The position numbers and the translations under genes were made by a program. The notes beneath the pieces are model-generated. The model saw only the letters and a program-made list of their open reading frames with translations, searched no databases and was not told the origin of the DNA. A stretch of DNA of 64,000 bases from Saksenaea vasiformis B4078 (Eukaryota > Mucoromycota > Mucoromycetes > Mucorales > Saksenaeaceae), in the NCBI GenBank assembly GCA_000697055.1, contig JNDT01001888.1, positions 124,001 through 188,000 of the forward strand. Reading direction: 5' to 3'. Below are positions 11,790-21,975 of this stretch, piece by piece (the stretch's first letter is position 1; every line of letters starts with the position of its first letter).

Positions 11790-13839
11790 ATGATGAAACA
11801 GCCCTTTTTACGTTCTTGTTATATACGCAAATCATTTTTCCACACGTCTTGCCAAAGATTGACCGTTCCACTGACAACCACAAGATATCCATGGCTAAAA
11901 CGAAGTGCTGATTATAAGAAGGTTTGCGTTATCAAAATATAAACATACATCGCTCTCATCCAGTGGTGGCAAATTTTTACTTGCACATATAATTTAGCTG
12001 TCAGAGAAAGACGTCGATTACTTGCGTACCATCGTGTCTCCTAAGAACGTCATATATGATTCCACCAATTCCCTTCTTACGCCTTACAACACTGATTTGT
12101 TTAAGCTGTATCATGGCGCATCCTCGTACGTCAAAACCAAATGAGTCTGTTGTCAGCTGACTTTGTTTCTTAGTCTATGCCTGTTTCCTACAAATACCGA
12201 GCAAGTATCAGCTATCCTTCAATACTGTAATAAAGAACGACTGGCTGTCGTACCACAAGGCGGGAACACAGGAGTGAGCGGTGGTTCCATACCTGTGTTT
12301 GATGAAATTATCTTGAACACGTCCAAAATGAACAAGATTCGGTCATTTAACGAGGTATCCGGCGTCGCCGTTGTTGATGCTGGCGTTGTGTTGGAATCAT
12401 TGGATGAATATTTAACTCCTCATGGATACACAGTGCCACTCGATCTCGGTGCCAAAGGGTCATGCCAATTGGGAGGGAACGTTAGTACGAACGCTGGTGG
12501 CTTGCGAGTGTTACAATACGGAAATATGCACGGCAACGTTCTTGGTCTCGAAGTGGTAAAGTTCTTGACGGCTATTCCTGCTTTATTGCGATTAATGAGC
12601 GAGTGTAAAGGTTTTACCTGATGGCACTGTGTTGGACAGCTTGTCAACACTCCGCAAGGATAATTCGGGTTACGACTTGAAACAACTTTTCATTGGGGCT
12701 GAAGGGACACTGGGGGTGATCACAGGTGTATCGATAGCAACGCCAAAGCGTGCGAAGGTTAGTCCCAGGGGTGGTACAACGTGAACCCATGCATTGAGTA
12801 TTCACCTTAGGCCGTGAACGTTGCTGTCATCGCGCTTGAATCCTTTGAGCATGTCCTAAAGTCCTTTGTTATGGCGAAAGAAGATCTATGCGAGATTTTG
12901 TCAGGTTGAAATTGTGTTCTCTGGAAGAAAAAGAACTGACTCTTAAGTTTAACAGCATTTGAGTTTTGGGATCGCGATTCAGTAAATGTAGTACAATCTG
13001 TAATGAAACCAGAAGCGCCATACCCGTTGGAGCAGCGATATCCATTCTATGCCTTGTTCGAAACACAAGGAAGCCGACAGGATCATGATCAAGAGGTAGT
13101 TGCTACCAAAGCGTCTAATTTTTTTTAAACAAATTGTACTATAGAAAATTCATTCGTTTCTTGAAAAATTGATGGACGCCGGCGTATCCCACGATGGTGT
13201 GATGGCGCAGGATGTTAAACAGGTAAGCGCAAGAAAAGGGAGATTCTGTCATTCATTTGGCGTCGCATAGGCTCAGACTCTATGGAATTGGAGGGAAAAG
13301 ATACCCGAGGCCATCGCGATTGCTGGGACAGCTATGACGTACGACATTGCTATGGATGTCCAACTGCTTTATCGCATGGTTGAGGATGCCAAGGAACATT
13401 TTGAAAGCCAAAAATCGCTTGGTCCCGGGAAAACCTATACCAACTTATTGGGATTTGGTCACGTTGGAGACGGTGTATGTACTTTTAGATAATGAAGGCA
13501 AAACACTAAGCAGTACTTTGTTTAGAATTTACATATCATGGCCAATCTCCATGGCTTTGACGAGGATGCCCAAAAAGCAATGGATGAATTTGTTTTCCAA
13601 TGGGCAAGTAAGTGTTCTTTTGCATATGATGGTGAGAATGGTTCACTTATTCACTGATTTTTATGAATTCAGTCAAACATGGTGGATCCATTTCAGCAGA
13701 GCACGGGATCGGCATATCCAGGGTGAAATACATGAAACAATGCAAGTCTGATGTACAGCTTCGTCTGATGCGCACCATCAAGCAGAGTCTTGATCCCAAC
13801 AACATAATGAATCCATACAAGGTTATTCCTGAGGAATAA
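11790..13839 (+). CDS. DLD2: Mitochondrial FAD-linked D-2-hydroxyglutarate / D-lactate dehydrogenase
   Basis: FAD-dependent oxidoreductase that oxidises D-2-hydroxyacids (D-2-hydroxyglutarate or D-lactate). Ten exons (11790-11921, 11998-12125, 12174-12555, 12611-12757, 12811-12904, 12956-13095, 13145-13222, 13271-13474, 13526-13607, 13673-13839) give 1554 nt, 517 residues, normal for the family. The basic start [20 protein letters not shown] looks like a mitochondrial presequence; an in-frame ATG at 11745 is a less likely start. FAD-binding type 4 motifs: [37 protein letters not shown] and [15 protein letters not shown]-terminal domain: [19 protein letters not shown] (metal/substrate histidines), [13 protein letters not shown] and [16 protein letters not shown]. 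The pattern fits the D2HGDH/Dld2/Dld3 branch better than cytochrome-linked Dld1. A decayed copy of its last exons lies 0.6 kb downstream. Confidence 0.92.
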
Positions 13840-14449
13840 TTTAGAGTAAAGCAAAGCATTCCTCTTGCTTCGTGGCTAGATGTCGTGTAATAACACCAAC
13901 GAAAGTTCCAAGAAAGCATAGTGTGTGGGCATACAAATCACGTATACTGACTCAAGTTCGCATCTAACTATTAACAAACTACCAAATACGAAGCGCTAGC
14001 AATGTATCATCTATAAAATAACCTTTCGGTGCAAACCTGCAATCAACAAATAGAAATAGCTGTGGCCGACGCGAATACCTCTTCAAAATAAACAGCATCT
14101 CCGCCTGCTTTCATTACGTTAGCGATTGTTGGAACAGGCTAATGCCAGTGAGAGAAATTTGAAGGAGAGGATCCCTATGCAAGATATATTTAAGCTGATG
14201 TACATCAGCAGCTGCAAATCATGTATATAGCATCCATTTATTCGCCAGAAGATATGGCATACAAGTATCACTATGGGGTTGCTAGTATCAACCGTTCCTC
14301 GTCTCCTGCTTCTGACCTTTCTACAAAACAGACGAATGGGAAGATACATACGAAATTTCCACTACGTCTGTTTCTCTCATGGTGTCATTCTTCTACTGAC
14401 GATAAATAATTAAGTCTCCCGAGCCTTCTGCTTATATCTTTACCATAAG
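13840..14449. other. Intergenic, possibly part of the decayed duplicate
   Basis: No gene supported. Faint similarity to exon 8 of the upstream dehydrogenase can be argued around 14250-14300, but it is too weak to annotate. The 76-codon minus-strand frame at 14119-14349 lacks any motif. Confidence 0.35.
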
Positions 14450-14740
14450 AAATTACACGCAATGACCAATTTCCGTTTGTAGTTCTCGCAGAAATGGATC
14501 GTGCCTTTTATTTATTGAAAATACTATCATGACGATATTTTACTTGTTCCCTGGTTTGTGGATTTACTTTAAGCAAAGTGGATCAATCTCAGCACGCGAC
14601 CCGCATTTTCAGAATAACGAACATGAATCAATGCAAGTCCAATGGTCAACTTTGTTTGATACGTATCATCAAATAATAAAAATCTGGGGGCGCGAGTAAC
14701 ATCATGAAATCATACAAGATTATTTCCCGATGTATTAAGT
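14450..14740 (+). pseudogene. Decayed copy of the last two exons of the neighbouring dehydrogenase
   Basis: Bases 14450-14510 align with exon 9 of the gene at 11790-13839 (shared ACCAAT-TCC block and GCA-ATGGAT block), and 14575-14740 aligns with exon 10 (13683-13840). Matching blocks include GTGGATC-AT-TCAGCA, CAATGCAAGTC and CATACAAG-TTATT, in the same order and spacing, with the intron region between them. The frame is destroyed by indels and stop codons, so this is a dead tandem duplicate. In the best-conserved 27-base block (original 13759-13785, copy 14651-14677) all seven differences are C-to-T or G-to-A. The homology is seen directly by eye; the mechanism is inference. Confidence 0.75.
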
Positions 14741-14829
14741 TAAAGGTATACACGTGGTGTAAGAATCGAGATCTTCACTCATGAAGTGTACGCGTTAGAA
14801 AGGAGGGAGTTGACGTGGAGCTCTCTATT

Positions 14830-15811
14830 TTACAGAATGGTGCATTTTCCCCTGCCCCTAGGTCTGGGCTTATCGACCATGAGCGCGGCACGAGTTGCAT
14901 GTTGGAATACTTCACGCACGCCGTCATTTTTTTTGGCGGAACATTCGAGATAGCGATAGGCACCGATTTTTTGTGCGACAGCAAGTCCCTTTGGGCGTAC
15001 TGCATGAATTGCATGAAACCAATGATATATCTTACCTCGTCATACGTCACTGGTCGTTGGGATGTCTTTCTTAACTCCTCGATCGTTTGTGGATTATCTC
15101 TTAGGTCCTTCTTGCACCCTACAAGCAAGATAGGCAGACCCTGACAAAAATGAAGGACTTCTGAAATCCACTATAGCCGAGTGAGATGCATGAAACTTGA
15201 ACATTTTATGCCACTACTTACTTTTTCCTGTACGTTATCAAGTGAGTCGGGAGAATCCACAGCAAAACAAATAAGGATCACATGTGAATCAGGATAGGAC
15301 AATGGGCGCAGGCGATCGTAATCTTCCTGGCCTTCGAATGCAAAGAAAGAAAGAAAGAAATAAAGAAAGAAAAGGTTAGGAGGTATGTGCACGAGGACTT
15401 CAGAACTCGCCACGTCTTGCTAAAAATAGGCTTTACCTGCAGTATCCCACAACGCCAATTCACAATGTTTCCCATCCACTTCGACATCAGCCACATAGTT
15501 TTCAAAGACAGTAGGTACGTAGTGCTGGAAAATGTAAGAAAGAAGTTCAGTGATTCGCGATAGTTATCTGACGCCCATAAACAAAACAGTGCTACTAAGC
15601 TCTGTTTTTTTAACAACATTTGTAGCGGACTAAGGTGATTCTTCTCTCATATCGGACTCTTTTCTTCCTGTCTCATATCCTCACGCGCATAACCCAGTAG
15701 CAAAAGAGTATTTACCGATGGGAATGTTCCTTTCGAGAATGCAATCAAAAGACAAGTTTTGCCGCAAGCACCGTCGCCAACAATAACGAGTTTTCTTCTA
15801 ACTTCAGCCAT
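14830..15811 (-). CDS. RHO1: Rho-family small GTPase, Rho1/RhoA type
   Basis: Membrane-anchored GTPase switch controlling cell-wall synthesis, actin and polarity. Five minus-strand exons (15716-15811, 15437-15524, 15222-15331, 15036-15170, 14830-14988) give 588 nt, 195 residues. P-loop GDGACGKT, switch [10 protein letters not shown] with the effector threonine, switch [21 protein letters not shown], base-specificity region VGCKKDL (TKxD position replaced by CKKD as in Rho1 proteins), and CSAK motif are all present, plus the Rho insert. The tail is Arg/Pro-rich and ends CTIL, a CAAX box with final Leu that predicts geranylgeranylation. Introns 1 and 2 are longer than average here (191 and 105 nt), and the second contains a GAAA repeat. 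Assignment to Rho1 rather than another Rho paralogue rests on the VEVDG and [12 protein letters not shown] stretches and is likely but not certain. Confidence 0.92.
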
Positions 15812-16650
15812 TCTATTGAAATTCATCAGAATGCACTGTCAGAGAATGGAATACGAGGCATACTTTATAAAAACTGGAATAGGACAAAAAGGAACGTATG
15901 AGTACAATGATTAGTACCAATTGCAAAATAGTGCTCGTTTGCCAGGAACATTGGATCGCTTACATATATAATCAAGATAAAAGGGTACGTAGAGTAAAAG
16001 AAAAAAAAAGAGTAAACAATAGCCGTTGGGAAAAAAAAAGAGAGGTGAAGGGTGAATAGAAAAAAGAAAGAAGGAGTGAGGGAGGAAGGGGGTTCAATGA
16101 CCATATCTATAGCCCTAGCTTTTTTTTATCACTTTTAGAAGGCGACTTGTGTAATGCAACGATTTTACCTGTCAAACATGAGGTCGAGTTGGCAGTGCTA
16201 TCTTACTGCCGAAAACATCACAAACACTCTCAGGTCCAAAGCTATTGCTGTCAATTATATTTGCTAGTAAGAGTCCTATTCTGATAGGTTACAACTACCC
16301 TATCTGCTAGCAAGAAGAAAAAGACGAAAAAAAAAAGAAACAAAGATGATTGTCGTTCCCCATGGAGTCTAGTGAACGTGGTATTCTCCTTTTTCACTGA
16401 TGTTACTGTCCAGTGAACAGTTTTGACCCCATATCACTTGTATATCCAGTTCATTCCTTAAATACTGGTCGAGTTTGACAAAAAAAGCTTGTTGTATGTG
16501 CCTGGATCACCTGAAGAATTTGCGGGTTTCAATTTCTTGACGCGCTAGAGTCGCGACCGGTTCGCCATCCAATTTCGGAAGGACTTTCTTTTTCTCTCCC
16601 CTTTTTCGTTTACGAACGATTCTTGTACACCATTTATAGTCGAGACCGTT
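15812..16650. promoter_or_regulatory. Divergent promoter region, RHO1 / CTF18
   Basis: About 840 bp between two divergent genes. It contains purine-rich runs (about 15990-16090, GAAAGAAGGAG-like on the plus strand) nearest RHO1, which are pyrimidine-rich on the RHO1 sense strand and fit a 5' UTR/initiator region. No gene or RNA is recognised inside it. Confidence 0.4.
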
Positions 16651-19600
16651 ATGGAAAATCAAGATCCTCGTAAACGTGAGCGACCCATGTCGTTTTATGA
16701 TTCCGACGAGGACGATGCTATGATAGTTCAGGGTGATCGAGATGTTGTTCCTGGTTTGGACGACTTTCTTCAAGGAAAACGAACAGAAGAAACAGGTACG
16801 TCGATCCCACGCGCGTCCACCGATTCATGAGGGAAGCAGCAGTGAAAAAACCACGCATCGAAACGTTGCTTGACGATCAGCCTACGAGTAATACCGATCG
16901 TGAGCCATTGTTCTTTAAACCCATTCGAAACGTCGGTCCAAGCACTATCTCGAGTGTCCTGAAAGAGGACACAACGGAAATAACCGAGCTTTCTTATCCT
17001 GATTCGCCTCTTATTATGTCGACCATGATGGATGACATGGCCATTGACGATGACCCGCTCTTGGATCCTCCCCAAGAAGCCGGATCGTCGTCTTCGATCA
17101 CGTTGCAGGACGACACACACCAAGCAACCACGTCGAAACCCACACAGCCGAAACGTTCAAAATACAGCATGCCACCTCTTACAGGTAGCTTTGTACGGGC
17201 GATTTGCCCGCGTACCGGCGCGACGCTTTACTTGCCAAAATCAATCAATCCGACCAGGAGACCGAAACAAGATGAGATTATCAAAAACATCACGAAGTCA
17301 AATCACCTTCTAGGAAAACCTATCTGGAAGATGTTGAAAGCAATTGAAGAGGATACCAAGACGAAACTGGATAACATACATAGAGAAGAGATGGAAATAG
17401 AAGCCGCAAAGAAAAACAAAAAAACAAAGCGCCACACACGCGAGATCCATCAACTATGGGTGGATAAATACCGACCTAATTCATTTGTGGATTTACTAGG
17501 TGATCAGGTAAAATACTGGATCTTCTGCTTTCCATGACAGCCGTATGAACAAAAAAAAATAATGATAATAGCGGGTGAACCGTGATGTGCTGAGGTGGGT
17601 TAAACAATGGGACTACTGTGTTTTCGGCAAGATGCCACCCCAAGAAACCCAAAGAGAAAAAGCACTTCGACAGTATCAGAGTACGTTTGGAAACAAGCCA
17701 AGCTACGGGAACGACTATAATGGTCCGGAAAAAGTAAGATTTCCAATGTAATCAGTACAGCATACTGATTTAATGACAGGCAAAAGATCCACTCATGCGT
17801 CCAGAACAGAAAGTGAGAGGAAGACGTTTTGTTTAGAACTTAATGCTGATGGTTCCATTCAGATCCTTCTCATTTCGGGACCTCCTGGTTTTGGTAAAAC
17901 GACGTTGGCGCACGTTGTAGCAAAGCATGCTGGCTACAATACGATCGAAATCAATGCAAGGTAGGATCAACTGTTTCACTTCGATATTGAGGATGCATTG
18001 CTCACAAGCGACTAGTGACGACCGTACAGGAAATGTTGTTCAAACCAAAATCAAATCGGCATTAGAAATGCAAGCCATTATTACAGCACGACAACCTTCG
18101 ATGACGGATAGCAATCATCAAACCATGTCTATGGAACAGCGACCGAATATGCTTATCATTGATGAAATTGACGGTGTTAGCAGCAGTGGTGGCTCAGATG
18201 TAGGCAGTTCCTGATATAAAAGAAAAGACGTACTCATTTCCTTTTTTCTAACTTAGAGTTTTATTCAAAGACTGGTTCAGCTCGCCTCAGCAGACGTTAA
18301 TGACGCTTCGGCAGACAAACGGAAAGGTACTTTCTCAGAATGCGTATTAAAGTTGCAATGAATTGACATGTAATGAAGGCAAAGCGAAAGCACAACTTCC
18401 TCTTCTGCGTCCAATTATTTGTATATGCAATGACCTGTAAATTTATGTCCAGCGGAGGCGACATAGCATTGACTTGTTACTATGTAGTTATGTGCCTGCT
18501 TTGCGTCCTCTCCGAGCGATTGCACATTGCGTTACTTTCCGACCGATACCTATGCTGACTATCGCAAAACGACTCCAAATGATCTGCGAGAATGAAGGAC
18601 TACAAAGCGATCTGAAGACGCTGAGTACACTGAGCGAGACGATGAATGGAGACATCCGAAGTTGTCTCAATACATTGCAGGTAGGGTGAAATCATCATCA
18701 TCGTCGACGTTAGGTTGCTTACACGTTTGTGTCTAGTTTCTTCAAGGTCGTGGTCCTGTTCTTACCCGGACGACATTAGAAACAGCTGGTCTCGATCAAA
18801 AAAATGCAGCTAAATCCGTCTTTACTGTATGGGAGGAGATATTTAATGCACCAGATGCAAGGAAGAAAACAGCATTTCAAAAAGACAACAGTGGTAATTG
18901 AAACAATATTGACACTTGTGATCTAAATGAGACGACAGATGGCTATTTGGGACGCTTAACGCGAACTGTAATGAATAATGGCGAAGTGGAACGTTTAATG
19001 CAAGGTAAAGAAACAATTTTTCCTCTAGTTTATTAATCAACGCCATTATGCAACTAGGTTGTTTTGAATCGTATATTCATATGCGATTTCATGACATTGC
19101 TATGCAAAAATGTGTCCAAATGAGCGAATGGCTCGATTTTTATGACCATATCAACCATCGAGCCAATATTCTGCATGAACATGGTCTCTATGGCTATTTA
19201 CCTTACCCTGTTGTCAACTTTCACCGTTTCTTTGCGGGATCAACCGCTCAGGAACACCGTGTCGAATATCCACGCGTAGACTATACGGTAGGGACCTTTT
19301 TTTTTTTTTAACTGCGGACGATGGGCATTTTATGATTTATGTGGCCATGGCAATAGAATTACCAAAAGAGGAAAGCGCTTGAAAGTGTGGTGGATCTGTT
19401 TTTGTCTGGTATCCACCCAGCGCGGCGACGATTCTTTAGCAAGACAGTGGTGGTGACCGAATTGATGCCCAGATTGATTGGTATCTTGTCAGCGGAAATG
19501 CGTCCGGTAAACCTTTACCCGTGATTTATGTCAAGTATATTTATCCTATTGTTTTAGGTTAATAAGCAGCTGCTTAAACCTGCAGAGAAGATGATGTTGT

Positions 19601-20275
19601 CAAGACTTGTAGATATCATGATAGACTTTGGATTGACATTTGTTCAAGAAAAGGCAAATGACCAGTTCACCTATCATCTTGAACCGTAAGCGTTGTAGGA
19701 TTGCTTTCTGTGGCTCATCATGCTGTTAGACCTATTGAGCAACTTATTAACTTTGAGCTGGGAGCAAAGAATGCACTACCACATCGTTATGCCGCGCGAC
19801 AGCTTCTTGCACAAGAGGTTGGTGGTAGAATATTATGATTCGCTATATACGTAACAACTTCGTATGATAGATCGAGACAGAACTACTTCGACGACGAGAA
19901 GAGGCAGCAGGTCCACGTAATGATACAAAGAGTCCAAGAACAAAGATGAACCAATCTTCCAAGAAGTAAGTGTACATGCGACGAAATGATGATTTCATCT
20001 TTTTTAATCACCGAATCAAGCAATATTATCGAAAAATTAATGAAGGAAGAAAAAACACAAAAGGTAAGTCAGGACTTGCGTAGTCTCTGTAACCTAAACT
20101 TTCTTTTTTTTCTTTTCAAAAATAGGATTTCTTTGGTCGGCCTATAGTTCAGGAGACAGTGGATGAAATCATGCTGGAGAGTACAGAAAAGACGGTTGTC
20201 AGCATTTCATACCGATACCACGAAGGTTTTTCAAACGCAGTGAGAAAGCCAGTACCTATGAGGGAATTTCTCTAA
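16651..20275 (+). CDS. CTF18: Ctf18, large subunit of the alternative clamp loader Ctf18-RFC
   Basis: AAA+ ATPase that with Rfc2-5, Dcc1 and Ctf8 loads PCNA and supports sister-chromatid cohesion and the replication checkpoint. Eighteen exons can be followed (16651-16795, 16837-17507, 17572-17733, 17780-17812, 17863-17960, 18016-18199, 18257-18326, 18379-18436, 18488-18680, 18737-18893, 18939-19004, 19058-19287, 19357-19506, 19558-19685, 19730-19817, 19871-19965, 20021-20063, 20126-20275), summing to 2721 nt, 906 residues, close to the family length. Key motifs: LWVDKYRPNSFVDLLGD, Walker A SGPPGFGKTTLAH, Walker B MLIIDEIDG, sensor region MNGDIRSCLNTLQ, and the Ctf18-specific C-terminus with KDFFGRPI and YHEGFSNAVRKPV, which contacts Dcc1-Ctf8. 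The first 150 residues are acidic and low-complexity. The acceptor of intron 1 is ambiguous (exon 2 from 16837 or 16840). Confidence 0.93.
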
Positions 20276-20708
20276 ATTCTATTATGCACCGCAAAACAAA
20301 ACCTAAAAGAAAAGCAACAATCATGTATTTTATTCATAGCAAAACATAAAACATTCTTCCCGCCTAAATGATGAAGCAGTGATGGGTGATGTTGGTACCC
20401 ACGATGTCCCCGGCAAACACCGACAGAACATTATTATTGTTGACCAAAACGTGGTGTCAGTACGACAAACCTGTGATGCAATTCCGAAACTCCTTTTCTG
20501 TAACATCGTTCTTGAATGAGAGTAGAATTCCCGGAGGTATGGCAAACCATTGTGTTTTCTGGGCTCCAATTGTTTCTTTTTTTCCTTAAAGTACAAGTCC
20601 GTCACAATCCTTTTTTTTTTTTTTGTCTTTTGTCAATGCTTGGTATGATGCCGACTGTCAACCCAAGTTATTGTTGCTGTTGTTGTCGTTATTGCAATTA
20701 TATGGTAT
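20276..20708. other. Gap between convergent CTF18 and WSS1
   Basis: About 430 bp of 3' flank for both genes, with a poly-T run near 20612. Open frames at 20330-20605 and 20386-20589 are antisense to each other and have no motif. Nothing else is seen. Confidence 0.5.
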
Positions 20709-21744
20709 TTACAAAATTTGCAGGCACATTGCACAAACTAGCACAGATTCCGAGTTTCGATAGGTACAGGTTGCACATACCAAGCCAGGTGTAACCGTGT
20801 CTTCGGTGGTCAGATCAATTACCTCAGGTCGTTTCGATTTGGGTAGGTCATTGTCTGGATCGCGTTGTCGTTTTTGTGGGGTGGTTGTTTCTTCATTCTC
20901 TTTCAGACCGCCACACCATTTTTGATCTCGTAACCTCCGTTCTGCAGCGCGTGCGGCCAAATCGCGTGGCGACATGGAGGTCTCCGCTACAGCTGTCCCA
21001 TTACCTCCGCCCAGACGGACCCCGCCCTTTGTCATTAAGCTCTGCATTTGTCTTCTTTTTTCTGCAGCTAACACCGCACGCCGTTTTGCTTCTTGCATGG
21101 ATACTTTTGTTTGCCCTAGCGTATGGCCTTTGGAACAAAAACCTTCACCTGTATAACCTTTCACAAGAAGTTGGTCCAATTCTTCATTAAGAGTATCTAA
21201 TAACCGATAGAAAGCGGCATCGTGCGGTCCCCTGACTAAGAAAGGAAAGTTATCAACATGGAGGAGATGACATCTAAGCGGACGTTTTTACCGATATGCG
21301 CTAACCTATTTGTTTTTTTTTGAGTTCAGTACAACTGCATTGTTTCAGGATCTTTTACTCACTCATGCAACATAGTTCCTAAAAGATCATTGTATTCCAA
21401 AAACTGGGTATCGTCATAATGGGGGCGTAGTCGTAGTTTAATGTTGTACCCTCGGTTGACATTAAGACCTTATTGTTATTGTTATGATGAAAAAGCGTGT
21501 GAAAATAATCATTGTCACCTAACAAACTTGGATTCTCCGGGAAGAATTCGGATAATTCATTGACTTTCCAACCTCGTTTTCGTATAATCGGCATGACCTG
21601 AATGTAGTGAAGTTAATGAACGCAATGAAATAGTAGTCATTAGATAAAGACCTGTGATGCAATGCGTTTCAACAGGTTTAATGCTTCGTCGGAACCCTTC
21701 TTCTTTTTAAGTATAGTGTACTTTAAGACTCCATGATTCTCCAT
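20709..21744 (-). CDS. WSS1: Wss1-type DNA-dependent metalloprotease (WLM domain)
   Basis: SPRTN/Wss1-like protease that degrades DNA-protein crosslinks and acts with the SUMO pathway. Minus-strand exons 21652-21744, 21519-21597, 21363-21468, 21292-21305, 20709-21235 sum to 819 nt, 272 residues. The WLM domain reads IIRKRGWKVNELSEFFPENP, NVNRGYNIKLRLRPHYDD, then LLGTMLHELAHIVRGPHD, containing the HExxH zinc site and the third His in GPHD. A basic, coiled middle follows, then VIDLTTED, which looks like a SUMO-interacting motif, and a C-terminal CATCTYRNSESVLVCAMC, a RanBP2-type C-x2-C-x10-C-x2-C zinc finger. Exon 4 is only 14 nt and encodes part of the active site. The start at 21744 was chosen as the first in-frame ATG before the domain. 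It diverges from VSB1 with only 231 bp between start codons. Confidence 0.92.
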
Positions 21745-21975
21745 GACTCTGGAAGAACAAATGACCAGCCGGCTCTTTTTTTCTTGGTAGTTCTGACACA
21801 CAAAGAAAAAAAAAAGTTGTGTTCCAGCGCCGTTCTAATCTAATCTCAAAAAAAAAAAGAAGAGAGCGGACCCTTTTCTGCCAAAAAAGGTTTCTGCGTC
21901 GAAAACGTTTCACTTCTTCTTCTTCCTCTTTCTTGCAGTGCAGACTTTGGTTGCGGGAGAGAAACATACGTTGTT
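21745..21975. promoter_or_regulatory. Short divergent promoter, WSS1 / VSB1-like transporter
   Basis: 231 bp separate the two start codons, so both promoters overlap or are shared. The interval contains A-runs and a CTTCTTCTTCCTCTTTCTTG pyrimidine tract close to the VSB1 start. No TATA element is obvious. Confidence 0.5.

Noticed and set aside
20330..20605. 91-codon minus-strand ORF after CTF18
   Set aside because: Overlaps another frame antisense, sits in the convergent 3' gap and shows no domain.
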